Origin: Beijerinckiaceae bacterium
GTDB lineage: Bacteria > Pseudomonadota > Alphaproteobacteria > Rhizobiales > Beijerinckiaceae
Direction: 5' to 3'
DNA: 28,195 nt
Assembly: GCA_947380915.1 (NCBI GenBank)
Contig: CANCSY010000019.1
Coordinates: forward strand, 1 to 28,195
How positions within the stretch are numbered: position 1 is the first letter of the stretch; each line of letters opens with the position of its first letter. The position numbers and the translations under genes are program-made. Of the stretch, positions 8,679 through 16,194 are shown in pieces. The notes beneath the pieces are model-generated. The model was not told the origin of the DNA. It did no database searches and worked only from the letters and a program-made list of their open reading frames with translations.

Positions 8679-8691
8679 GCCTGAATCAGGC
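8679..8691. promoter_or_regulatory. Palindrome GCCTGAATCAGGC between the methyltransferase and Bug genes
   Basis: A perfect 13-base odd palindrome centred on A8685, six bases after the methyltransferase stop codon and about 100 bases before the Bug gene start. It has no T-run, so an operator is more likely than a terminator. Its half-sites GCCTG and CAGGC recur, with a wider gap, upstream of the lyase-Bug operon at 20854-20870. Confidence 0.35.
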
Positions 8692-8791
8692 TGCTTGTCA
8701 AAAGGCGCCGAGTCGCCGCAAGATGTTTCAACAGTGGTCGTGTCTTGGTTCCTGTTGTTTGGACCTTGGCAGCAAAAGCACAGGGGGAAAA

Positions 8792-9835
8792 ATGTTTTCA
8801 CGGTTTGCAGGATTGATGGCTGCGCTTTTGATGACAACCAGCCTTGCCCGTGCTGATGCGGTGTTCGATTTCTACAAGGGCAAGTCGGTTCAGTTGGTCC
8901 TGGGCTATGGCCCGGGCGGTGGCTATGACGTGTATGCGCGTATCGTGGCGCGTTATATGGGCAAATATATTCCCGGCAGCCCATCCATGGTTGTTGTGAA
9001 TATGCCTGGCGCGGGATCGCTGCGGGCGACGAATTTTCTTTATACCACTGCGCCGAAGGACGGTCTTACCATCGGCGCCTTCGCTCGCGACATGCCGCTG
9101 ATGGGCATTTTGGGCGGCAACTCCAATGTGCAATTCGATCCGCGCAAATTTACCTGGCTGGGCTCCGCCTCCAGTTCCGCCAATGATGCTTATCTCTTGT
9201 TTGTGCGCAAGGATTCCGGCTTCGCGTCCATCGCGGATGTCACGAAACCAGGCGGGACTGCCGTTGTGCTTGCAGGCACCGCAGAGGGTGCGACGGGCAA
9301 TGATGTCGCCTTGCTCATGCGCGACACAATCGGCCTCAATGTGAAGGTGATCACCGGTTATCCTGACAGCGGCGCCATTTTCCTTGCTGTGGACCGAAAA
9401 GAGGTCGATGGTCGGTTCGTCGGACTGTCCGCTGTGAGTTCATCCAAGCCCGATTGGCTCAAGCCTGACGGCCCGGTTCGCGTTTTGCTGCAATTTGGTC
9501 GATCTGAGCGGAACAAGTTGTTTCCCGACGCGCCAACTGCGCGTGAACTGGCCAAGGATGACCGTGCCCGGTCTTTGATTGGTCTTGCAGAATTGCCCTA
9601 TCAATTGTCTCGCCCCGTGGCTGCGCCTCCTGGTCTTCCCGCGGACCGGGCCAAGGCTTTGCAGGACGCTTTCATGGCGATGCAGACGGACCCGGAGTAT
9701 CTGAAGGAGGCAGAGCGTCTCGGCCTCGATGTTAGCCCTGTCGATGGCGTCCAAGCTTTGGCGCTCATCGAGAAACTTGCGGCGTCTCCGAAGGAATTGC
9801 TCGATTATATGAAGAATATGCACGGGGAAAAGTAA
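8792..9835 (+). CDS. Bug/TctC-family tripartite tricarboxylate transporter receptor
   Basis: A 347-residue periplasmic solute-binding protein. The signal peptide is residues 1-23 (core GLMAALLMTTSLA, end ARADA), followed by the family opening FYKGKSVQLVLGYGPGGGYDVYARIVARYM, where Bug proteins bind a carboxylate ligand. The VVNMPGAGSLRATNFLY segment is a family hallmark. ATG 8792 has an AGGGGGA ribosome site just upstream. The longer frame from 8573 overlaps the methyltransferase gene and is rejected. There is no TctA or TctB membrane subunit nearby, so it is an orphan receptor that may serve a distant permease or act as a sensor. It is clearly more distant from the two Bug proteins at 21868 and 26461 than those are from each other. 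Confidence 0.9.
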   Translation: MFSRFAGLMAALLMTTSLARADAVFDFYKGKSVQLVLGYGPGGGYDVYARIVARYMGKYIPGSPSMVVVNMPGAGSLRATNFLYTTAPKDGLTIGAFARDMPLMGILGGNSNVQFDPRKFTWLGSASSSANDAYLLFVRKDSGFASIADVTKPGGTAVVLAGTAEGATGNDVALLMRDTIGLNVKVITGYPDSGAIFLAVDRKEVDGRFVGLSAVSSSKPDWLKPDGPVRVLLQFGRSERNKLFPDAPTARELAKDDRARSLIGLAELPYQLSRPVAAPPGLPADRAKALQDAFMAMQTDPEYLKEAERLGLDVSPVDGVQALALIEKLAASPKELLDYMKNMHGEK

Positions 9836-9862
9836 GGGGTGCTGGTTTCTGTGCCTGATTGT

Positions 9863-9890
9863 AGGGAAGGTATAAGGCCGCGGCTTCCCT
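9863..9890 (+). terminator. Possible terminator after the orphan Bug gene
   Basis: The arms AGGGAAG (9863-9869) and CTTCCCT (9884-9890) can form a seven-pair stem with a 14-base loop, followed by only a short pyrimidine run. It lies 28 bases after the stop codon and before an AT-rich promoter-like region. The poor T-tract makes it a weak candidate. Confidence 0.4.
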
Positions 9891-10082
9891 TTCGTCACTA
9901 GTATTTGATGATTTAGATTCATCATATTCAATAAGCTTAATCGTTTTTCAAACAATTGGTACAATTAATCATCAAAAGCACATCTCTATCTAAGTATATT
10001 TTTTCGATTGAATTATATATTCAGTCCAATGATACTTTCTCTGCAACTTGGCCATAGGGCCTGTTATGAGGAAGTTTCATCC
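9891..10082 (+). promoter_or_regulatory. AT-rich upstream region of the LuxR-type regulator, with a small dyad
   Basis: About 190 bases of sequence strikingly richer in A and T than the surroundings. It contains the dyad AATTG-GTA-CAATT at 9954-9966. A GAGGAAG ribosome site at 10068-10074 sets the start of the following gene at 10083. No confident -35/-10 pair was chosen because several T/A-rich alternatives exist. Confidence 0.4.
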
Positions 10083-10871
10083 ATGCGCAGCAATGATCAA
10101 GTCGAAGTCATGAACTGGCGCGAAAAGTCTTTCTCGCCTGCTATCATTTCATCCGCAGGTGAAAGCGCGAGGGATCATCAGGGTTCCCTCGCCCGATCGG
10201 CGGAGCCGTCGCGCCGTCTCGTCATCATCGAGAAGCGTCCGCTTCTGCGCGAGTGTCTTGAGCAGTGCCTTGTTGGCCACGCATCCGGGGAGTTGGTTTC
10301 CTATGCGTCTGCGGAGCTTTTGATCGCGAAGCTTGAGGCGGCCCGATCAAGGGAGGATAGCGGCGATATTCTTGTTGTCTACTCGGTGGGAGGCCAGTTC
10401 ATCGACGCTGTCACCAACGCCAGGATTTCCCGTCTGCTCAACTGCGGGCCCGGGATCCGGGTGGTGGTCCTGTCCGAACGCGACGAACCCGCCCAGGCGA
10501 CTGCGGCTCTTGAGCAGGGCGCCAGTGGCTTCATCCCCATGACAATGTCGCTCAAGGTGGTGGCTGAGGCCATCCGCCTTGTGCAGGCAGGCGGAATGTA
10601 TGTTCCCGCCTCCAGCCTGATAGCGGCTCACAGACCACAGGAGGCCAAAGTCGCAGCCGGCAACAGCGGTCTGTCCGGCCTTACATCTCGTCAACTTGCC
10701 GTGCTGGAATCTGTTCGGCGCGGAAAGGCTAATAAGGTAATCGCCTATGAATTGAACATGTGCGAAAGCACCGTGAAGGTGCATTTGCGGAATATCATGA
10801 AGAAACTGCGGGTACGCAACCGTACGGAAGCCGCTTTCATGATCCACGAGTCGATGCAGCAGAACGCCTAG
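10083..10871 (+). CDS. LuxR/NarL-type response regulator with degenerate receiver domain
   Basis: A 262-residue DNA-binding regulator. After a 44-residue leader, residues 45-175 follow the receiver fold, but the phosphorylation residues are missing. The acidic pair after strand 1 is Glu50-Lys51, the phospho-acceptor position is Tyr100 (DILVVYS), and the conserved Lys is Met153 (FIPMT). The Ser at 131 remains. Residues 198-258 are a normal LuxR helix-turn-helix (LTSRQLAVLESV, ANKVIAYELNMCESTVKVHL). It is therefore probably not controlled by an Asp phosphate, and ligand binding, protein contact or expression level are alternatives. ATG 10083 is preferred for its GAGGAAG site; ATG 10029 and TTG 10008 lack one. 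The target genes are unknown. Confidence 0.85.
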   Translation: MRSNDQVEVMNWREKSFSPAIISSAGESARDHQGSLARSAEPSRRLVIIEKRPLLRECLEQCLVGHASGELVSYASAELLIAKLEAARSREDSGDILVVYSVGGQFIDAVTNARISRLLNCGPGIRVVVLSERDEPAQATAALEQGASGFIPMTMSLKVVAEAIRLVQAGGMYVPASSLIAAHRPQEAKVAAGNSGLSGLTSRQLAVLESVRRGKANKVIAYELNMCESTVKVHLRNIMKKLRVRNRTEAAFMIHESMQQNA

Positions 10872-10895
10872 GTGACCCGTTCTCTCAATGAAAAC

Positions 10896-10928
10896 CGCGC
10901 GCCACAGTCATTCAGACGATGGCGCGCG
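10896..10928. terminator. Bidirectional terminator between convergent genes
   Basis: The arms CGCGCGCCA (10896-10904) and TGGCGCGCG (10920-10928) form a perfect nine-pair GC-rich stem with a 15-base loop. It is followed by TTT on the plus strand and by GTTTT on the minus strand. It lies exactly between the stop codons of the convergent LuxR-type regulator and KGG protein genes, which fits termination in both directions. Confidence 0.65.
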
Positions 10929-10934
10929 TTTGTA

Positions 10935-11240
10935 TCAGGTCTTCGCAGGACCCTTGTCCTCGGAAGATTCAGCTTCGGCCTTGGCGCGACGCAATTCGGC
11001 TGAGGTCTGCCCGGCCAGAACCGCCTTCTCGGGGAAGCGCGAGAAAAAGCGATTTTCAGCCTTCGCCAGTGTTCCGCCTTTGCGGCCAGCTTTCGCAGCG
11101 AATTGGGGATCCTGGGAAAAGGCCCGCTTTTCGGCAGGTACGGAACGCCCACCCATGGCTGCGATGGCGCGACGTCGTTCGGGTGAAAGCGCCGCAAGGC
11201 CGCGCTTGCGCTTTGGAGGTTCTTCTGAAGATTCTGTCAT
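10935..11240 (-). CDS. KGG-motif general stress protein
   Basis: A 101-residue, very charged protein. It carries the repeats of the stress-induced KGG family: GLAALSPERRRAIAAMGG, VPAEKRAFSQDPQFAAKAGRKGG, then a third degenerate unit (ENRFFSRFPEKAVLAG). Such proteins resemble E. coli YciG and are usually induced by general stress and starvation; their biochemical role is not established. The start at 11240 (TESSEEPPKRKRG) is preferred since the family begins near this point, and ATG 11267 upstream is possible. It is read against the preceding LuxR-type gene with a shared terminator. An inverted repeat ATGAAT-GTTTCA-ATTCAT at 11311-11328 lies in its upstream region. Confidence 0.85.
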   Translation of the reverse strand: MTESSEEPPKRKRGLAALSPERRRAIAAMGGRSVPAEKRAFSQDPQFAAKAGRKGGTLAKAENRFFSRFPEKAVLAGQTSAELRRAKAEAESSEDKGPAKT

Positions 11241-11310
11241 GACCCTAGTCTCCGGGATTTTATACATGAGCCCGGCTATTAAGTAACAGGCGCAGTGAAA
11301 TCAGGCGGAA

Positions 11311-11328
11311 ATGAATGTTTCAATTCAT
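11311..11328. promoter_or_regulatory. Inverted repeat upstream of the KGG gene
   Basis: Perfect six-base arms ATGAAT and ATTCAT with a six-base spacer, 71 bases before the KGG start and 98 bases beyond the hybrid kinase stop. Its position in the only intergenic space available for the KGG promoter makes an operator plausible. No matching regulator is identified. Confidence 0.3.
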
Positions 11329-11426
11329 GAATATTGCCGAGTTTACGGTAAAATTTTTTCACCGCAGACGCAGTCAGTCAGCAACTTCGAAAAATGGTTC
11401 AAAAACAGGCGTCTTGGATGCCCGTT

Positions 11427-14057
11427 CTACGCGTCCTTGTAGTGGACCAGTTCAGGCGCCACCTCACTATGGATGCTGACGGCCAGAGGAAGCGGTGCAG
11501 GGGCGGACGTTTTTTTCGGATTCCGCTTCAGTACGCTACGAATCGCCGCTTCCAGGTCTTCTTCCATGAAGGGTTTTCCAAGCACCATATCGAAACCGGT
11601 CGCGCTGATCCGCTCCACTTCTTCGTCAAGCACCTGCGCGGTGAGTGCGATCAACGGCAGATCTGCGGCCGGGCGACGCGAGGCGCGCAGACCTTCCGCA
11701 GCCTCAAGTCCATCCATGACAGGCATTTGGACATCCAGGATCGCAAGGTCGTAATCATTCTTCAGAAGCGCTTCGAGCGCCTTTTTCCCATTGTCGACAT
11801 CATCCACCTGGTGGCCTTGACGCGTCAAGATCATGCGCAGGAGCATCCTTGAGGATGGCGCATCTTCCGCAATCAGAATTCGAAGAGGGCTTATGGGCGC
11901 CTCAACCTCCGCCACCGCATCAGATGTCTGCTGCTCTATGCCAGCGATATAGGGGATCTCGACATGGAAGATCGTGCCTTCGCCTATCTGGCTCGTATAC
12001 CCAATGCTGCCCCCCATCAGTTTGACGAGGCGGCGGCTGATCGCCAGTCCCAGCCCTGTCCCGGAGGAGCGTAGTTTTCCGGCGGAACCCTGCTCGAATG
12101 GTTCGAAGATGGTTTGACCAACGGATGGGGCGATGCCTTCTCCGGTGTCCGCCACTTCAAACCGAATCTTGTCGACATGCATGGTCACGATCAGGCGAAT
12201 CTCGCCAACTTCCGTGAATTTCGCTGCATTGCTGACAAGGTTGAGGAGAACCTGCTTCAGACGACGCAGATCCGCCATGATATGGGTGGGCATGTCCGGC
12301 GACAGGAGGAGGGTCGCCTTGACGGGCTTGTCCTTGGTCAGGATGGACGCAGTTTCGATCAGTTCGTCAAGAAGCTTGCGGACTGTGATCCGGCTGGTGT
12401 GCAGGGTGACGCGGTCGGCGTCGAGGCGTGTGAAGTCCAGAATGTCATCCACAATATCAAGCAGATGGCGGCAGGATTGGTTGATCAGGTTCGTGATATG
12501 TTTTGGCTCTTCCGCCATGGTTGTCTTGCCAAGAACCTGCGCGAACCCATTGATGGCGTTGAGCGGTGTGCGAAGTTCGTGGCTCATCGCGGCAAGGAAG
12601 GAGGACTTCACCCTCGCTGCTCGTTCGGCGATCTCGGCAAGTTCTTTCATCTTTTGAGCCTGCGCCTCGACCTGTCTTGTGCGTAACAGAAGGGCGGCTT
12701 CCCGGCGGCGAGATTCGCTGATGTCGGCGCAATAGACCACAGTTTCACCGATGGGCGTCTGTGAGCTTTCAACGCGCAACCAGCGGCCCTGCCCAACATT
12801 CACTTCGTTGTGGCGCTCGGGGGAAATGATATGATTGTCTCCAACAGGGCGTCTTTTCGGGCCCAAAGCATTCTGACCTTGGCCGAAACTCGCATCCGAG
12901 TCTTTATTCTCGCGCAGGTAGGCATTGATCGCTGTAATATCTTCCGCAGCGCCGCGCTGATTAAAGGATGCCGCAAAGGCATTGTTATAGGCGGACAGGC
13001 TTCCCCTTGAATCATAGATCGCGAAGCTGTCCTTGATCGCGTCCAGCGCCGAGGACAGACGAATCTCCGCTGCGCTCGCACGCTTCTCATTGATGCGACA
13101 AGTGTTCATTGCGAAGATGAGGATGCCGCCCGTCACAACTATGATCCACGAGATCAGCGCGCCGACCATCAGGGGTTCGCGTTGCTGTTCCTCCACCCTT
13201 GCAACTATGCCTGCGGTCGAGTAACTGGCGACCGCAATGAGAGGTTTGTCCATCATCTTAGTGAAATGGCTCTCGCGCGAACCGCTGAGGGTCATGTGTT
13301 GAAAGCGCCCGCTAAGTCCGGCGTTGGCCGCCGTCAAAATCTGATTCTGGGGAAACAGATTCATCAGATATTGCTCAAGATGCCGGGATCCGGTCCTGAT
13401 GACGCCGTCGAAACCATATAGGCTTACAGCAGGGTCCAGGGACGCCATATGCTCGGCTTTGAGAAGCTCTTCCCAGAAGCAGGCGAAATAGTAGGGATTG
13501 ACCGAGGCGACCAATACACCTCGCAACGACCCGTCAGGGTTTGAAACCTTCCTGGACAGGTGGAAAACCCAGCTCTGGGTCAGCCGCCCAATAGAAGGCT
13601 TGCTGATATAGAGGCCATCCATATTATTGTCGAGGTGGACGCGTACACTCTCCCTGTCAGATAAATCAAAACCCTTGTCGCTCGAGCCTGTATTGGTCTC
13701 GATGACCAGTCCATCCTTGTCGACGTAGGTCAGCAGCACCAGTGGCTCGAGCGAAATCACTTTCTTCTCGATCAGCGCCTCCAGGTGTCTGTCGCTATCG
13801 GACAGAAGATAACTGGCCATACGCAGAGTAGCGTCGATCGAGTTGACGGAGTTGGAAATCTGGTCTGCGAACAGTGCGCTTGTTTGCTGCAACTCCCGAT
13901 AAGCTTCTTCGCGGACGTCTACATCTATCCGCTTGTTCATTTCCAGAACAACCAGCCAATTGATCAATAGCGAGGTGATGCAGGAGAAAATAATCGTTAG
14001 GAACGGCAGGCTGCCGAAAATTTTTCTCTTTTGCCTGATGGATATGAGGCTTTTCAT
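11427..14057 (-). CDS. Membrane hybrid sensor histidine kinase (Cache-PAS-HisKA-HATPase-REC)
   Basis: An 876-residue sensor. Transmembrane segment 1 is near residues 14-38. A periplasmic Cache-like sensor (LVLLTYVDKDGLVIETN, VNPYYFACFWEELL) runs to about 295, and transmembrane segment 2 is GALISWIIVVTGGILIFAM near 300. A PAS domain follows (SALDAIKDSFAIYDSRGSL). The HisKA box MSHELRTPLNAINGF near 490 carries the phospho-His. The ATPase boxes are NLVSNAAKF, VADTGEGI and GTGLGLAISRRL. The receiver from about 725 has the acidic pair in ILIAEDAPSS and the acceptor Asp in LAILDVQMPVMDG. The start at 14057 is preferred because the membrane anchor begins there; ATG 14141 and TTG 14159 are alternatives. 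The protein should pass phosphate to an HPt protein, and one is encoded divergently next to it. Confidence 0.93.
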   Translation of the reverse strand: MKSLISIRQKRKIFGSLPFLTIIFSCITSLLINWLVVLEMNKRIDVDVREEAYRELQQTSALFADQISNSVNSIDATLRMASYLLSDSDRHLEALIEKKVISLEPLVLLTYVDKDGLVIETNTGSSDKGFDLSDRESVRVHLDNNMDGLYISKPSIGRLTQSWVFHLSRKVSNPDGSLRGVLVASVNPYYFACFWEELLKAEHMASLDPAVSLYGFDGVIRTGSRHLEQYLMNLFPQNQILTAANAGLSGRFQHMTLSGSRESHFTKMMDKPLIAVASYSTAGIVARVEEQQREPLMVGALISWIIVVTGGILIFAMNTCRINEKRASAAEIRLSSALDAIKDSFAIYDSRGSLSAYNNAFAASFNQRGAAEDITAINAYLRENKDSDASFGQGQNALGPKRRPVGDNHIISPERHNEVNVGQGRWLRVESSQTPIGETVVYCADISESRRREAALLLRTRQVEAQAQKMKELAEIAERAARVKSSFLAAMSHELRTPLNAINGFAQVLGKTTMAEEPKHITNLINQSCRHLLDIVDDILDFTRLDADRVTLHTSRITVRKLLDELIETASILTKDKPVKATLLLSPDMPTHIMADLRRLKQVLLNLVSNAAKFTEVGEIRLIVTMHVDKIRFEVADTGEGIAPSVGQTIFEPFEQGSAGKLRSSGTGLGLAISRRLVKLMGGSIGYTSQIGEGTIFHVEIPYIAGIEQQTSDAVAEVEAPISPLRILIAEDAPSSRMLLRMILTRQGHQVDDVDNGKKALEALLKNDYDLAILDVQMPVMDGLEAAEGLRASRRPAADLPLIALTAQVLDEEVERISATGFDMVLGKPFMEEDLEAAIRSVLKRNPKKTSAPAPLPLAVSIHSEVAPELVHYKDA

Positions 14058-14183
14058 CGCAGACGCATTCTCAAGACTTGGCCAAGGGACAGCCAAATCT
14101 GAAGATGCCGACGCAGCGCCATGGCGCCGCCGCGGAAACATGCCTGGTTGGATTGACAATTTTTTGATCTCAAGAATGTTAGC

Positions 14184-14201
14184 GTCAGTGAAAACACTGA
14201 C
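14184..14201. promoter_or_regulatory. 18-base dyad in the divergent kinase/HPt promoter region
   Basis: The perfect seven-base arms GTCAGTG (14184-14190) and CACTGAC (14195-14201) are separated by AAAA. It is the only strong symmetry in the space between the divergent kinase and HPt genes, so it could be a shared operator. A hairpin in the kinase leader is the alternative. Confidence 0.45.
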
Positions 14202-14281
14202 AGTACTCTTTTACTCTTGTTATTGATCGATCGCAACAGTATCCAAGAAAAGTCCTCAAGCATTTGGAGATATGAACGAAA

Positions 14282-14611
14282 ATGCCGCATCTCGATCAAG
14301 CCTACCTGAAGAACATCATATCCCTTCTGGGCCCTAAACAATTTGTTCCACTCAAGGATCAATTCATCAAGGACTGTGAAAATGCGGCCGGGATCCTGAA
14401 GGTGGCGATAGCGCAGGGAGACGATGCCCAAGTCCGCAAGCAAGCGCATCTTCTCAAAGGGGTTCTCGCTCAATATGGCGCCCGTCAGGGTGAGTCGATG
14501 GCCGCTCGTCTTGTGAATGACCTGCCCCCCGACTGGCGAGACCTGACGCAGGCTCTGGTCGACGAAACGGCCATGGCCTGCGAGGAAATGGCGGTTCTGG
14601 CGGCATCCTGA
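14282..14611 (+). CDS. Stand-alone histidine phosphotransfer (HPt) protein
   Basis: A 109-residue all-helical protein. The HPt signature is QAHLLKGVLAQYGA, with the phosphorylated His at residue 56 and the usual LKG and Gly spacing. It should take phosphate from the receiver of the hybrid kinase encoded divergently upstream and give it to a response regulator. The OmpR-type regulator encoded convergently downstream is the obvious candidate, which is inferred from position. GGAGA at 14266-14270 lies 11 bases before ATG 14282. A competing ATG at 14272 opens only a 21-codon frame. The length is typical for single-domain HPt proteins. Confidence 0.85.
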   Translation: MPHLDQAYLKNIISLLGPKQFVPLKDQFIKDCENAAGILKVAIAQGDDAQVRKQAHLLKGVLAQYGARQGESMAARLVNDLPPDWRDLTQALVDETAMACEEMAVLAAS

Positions 14612-14641
14612 CGAGGCCAAACGAGAGCGCCGGCAGACGTC

Positions 14642-15418
14642 TCAGTAAATGGCGTAACCAAGGCCCCGGACGTTCTTGATCGTCACAGTGGAGCCAGTCT
14701 TCTTGATTTTCGAGCGCAAGCGGCTAACAAGCACATCAAGGGCTCGGCTCTGATCGCTCATCCTTGATCGACCGATGACCCGCGCCATTTCCGTCCGCTC
14801 CACGAATTTGCCATTATTTGCGACCAGCAAACGAAGAACGATGAACTCGGAGCTGGTCAGCGGGACGCGAATTTTTTTGTCGGAGATCATCTCGCGCTCG
14901 ACCTGATCAACCTCTAGGTCGCCGAAAACGAGAGAATTCATCGCGCCCTGAGAGCCCCGACGATTCGCGCCCTTGAGGGCGATGCGAATACGCAAGAGAA
15001 GTTCCCGCAGTTCAACGGGCTTGACGATATAATCCTGCGCGCCCAACTCAAGCGAGAGGACGCGATCGAGGGCAGACTCGCGGGCGGAAACCACGATGCA
15101 AGGGATCTGCGCGCGAGAAATGGAAGTAAGCAGATCAAAGGATTCCCCGTCCTCGAGGCTCAGGTCCAAAAGCACGATATCAGGCTTGAAAAGGTCCAGA
15201 GAGCGGCGCGCGGCGGCCACAGACCAAGCTATATCCACCTGCATCGAATTGCTGCGCAGATACTCGCCGATCATCAGCCTCACAGATTCACTATCCTCGA
15301 CCAGAAGGACCCGTGTTTCAATCTTCTTGCTCGCAGATCGTATCGATTGATCTGATTCCACCTGAGGGGCTTTCTGCGTCTTCGTATCCATTGCGCTTGC
15401 TCTTTCCATCTTCGTCAT
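14642..15418 (-). CDS. OmpR/PhoB-type response regulator
   Basis: A 258-residue two-domain transcription regulator. A charged 35-residue leader precedes a complete receiver: Glu41-Asp42 acidic pair, phospho-acceptor Asp85 (IVLLDLSLEDG), Ser111 and Lys133 (YIVKP). Residues about 163-258 are the winged-helix DNA-binding domain (LTSSEFIVLRLLVANNGKFVERTEM, then SRALDVLVSRLRSKI and VRGLGYAIY). The leader has further in-frame Met codons at residues 4 and 10, so the true start may be slightly downstream. Unlike the LuxR-type regulator of this region, it keeps every phosphorylation residue, so it is the likely output of the kinase-HPt relay. It is convergent with the HPt gene, 30 bases apart. Confidence 0.92.
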   Translation of the reverse strand: MTKMERASAMDTKTQKAPQVESDQSIRSASKKIETRVLLVEDSESVRLMIGEYLRSNSMQVDIAWSVAAARRSLDLFKPDIVLLDLSLEDGESFDLLTSISRAQIPCIVVSARESALDRVLSLELGAQDYIVKPVELRELLLRIRIALKGANRRGSQGAMNSLVFGDLEVDQVEREMISDKKIRVPLTSSEFIVLRLLVANNGKFVERTEMARVIGRSRMSDQSRALDVLVSRLRSKIKKTGSTVTIKNVRGLGYAIY

Positions 15419-15712
15419 TGCCGCCAGAAAAAGACTTGTGCCAGAGAATGCGAGGGGATCATTTAAACGTAACTTTTAAAACGCAGTTTCAAAATATGCA
15501 CAAGCTCTAGATACATGTGTTTCCGTGATCGCTCAATAGCTTTGCAAAAAAAAAGCTCAAAGGAAACTTGATCTTAGCTTTTAATTCGCCGATTTTCACA
15601 GGGTTCAGCCTTTTTTTCGCCCTCCTCGGTTCATGGTTTGGCTAATATTGACGCTCAAATAGCTGTAACAAAGCGGAAACTTTTCTGGCTCAACCCGTAG
15701 TAAGGATGACCT
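15419..15712. promoter_or_regulatory. AT-rich divergent intergenic region
   Basis: About 294 bases between the divergent regulator gene and small secreted-protein gene. It holds no credible ORF. It is rich in A/T runs, including nine consecutive A near 15546, a pair of inverted GTTTCC/GGAAAC blocks (15530-15535 and 15562-15567), and CTGTAAC-4-CGGAAAC near 15662-15679. The last resembles the tandem half-sites spaced 11 bases apart that OmpR-family regulators bind. No confident promoter boxes are assigned. Confidence 0.35.
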
Positions 15713-16072
15713 ATGTCTCTTGTCTTGTCGAAGACCTCCCTGAACCGGCTGGTAATCGCATTATCACTTTTTGGGGTGCTTCTCCCGTTGGTCCCCACCG
15801 ACGCATCAGCGCAATATTATCGTCGCAGGGGACCAAGCAGCGGCGCCGTCGCAGCTGGCGTGGTGGGGGGGCTTGCTCTTGGCGCCTTGGCTGCCGGGGC
15901 GGCCAGACCCTATTACTACGGCGCTCCGCCCTATGGCGGCCCAGGGCCCGCCTATGTGATGGAGGATGAATTGCCGCCCCCGCCCCGGCCCCGTCTCCGC
16001 TGCTGGTTTGAGCGGGAGGATGTATGGGACGGGTACGGCTATGTGCCGCGCCGTGTGCGCGTGTGCCGTTGA
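15713..16072 (+). CDS. Small secreted Gly/Tyr-rich protein of unknown function
   Basis: A 119-residue protein. Residues 1-33 are a signal peptide (core LVIALSLFGVLLPLV, cleavage after ASA). After a short RRR patch comes a Gly/Ala hydrophobic stretch (residues 44-64), which may be a membrane-associated or glycine-zipper-like segment. Then follow Tyr/Pro/Gly-rich sequence (RPYYYGAPPYGGPGPAY), an acidic EDELPPPP turn, and a C-terminal part with two Cys (CWFEREDVWDGYGYVPRRVRVC) that could form a disulfide. Small proteins of this layout are common and uncharacterised in alphaproteobacteria. It is monocistronic, divergent from the response regulator, and ends before a strong terminator. Confidence 0.8.
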   Translation: MSLVLSKTSLNRLVIALSLFGVLLPLVPTDASAQYYRRRGPSSGAVAAGVVGGLALGALAAGAARPYYYGAPPYGGPGPAYVMEDELPPPPRPRLRCWFEREDVWDGYGYVPRRVRVCR

Positions 16073-16147
16073 GCACGCTATATCGTTCAAAATGACCATG
16101 ACCGCCTCGCGCATGGTCCAACGTGGCGACAAAGACCCAAAGAAAAA

Positions 16148-16175
16148 GCCCTGCGGATGACCGCAGGGCTTCGTT
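16148..16175. terminator. Strong bidirectional terminator
   Basis: The perfect nine-pair stem GCCCTGCGG (16148-16156) and CCGCAGGGC (16161-16169), with tetraloop ATGA, is followed by TTCGTTTTT on the plus strand and preceded by AAAAA, giving a T-run on the minus strand. It separates the convergent small secreted-protein gene and MFS transporter gene. Confidence 0.88.
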
Positions 16176-16194
16176 TTTCAGGAGGCGCATGACC

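Noticed and set aside
14272..14337. 21-codon leader ORF before the HPt gene
   Set aside because: It overlaps the HPt start in another frame and GGAGA lies only one base before its ATG, too close for a normal ribosome site.
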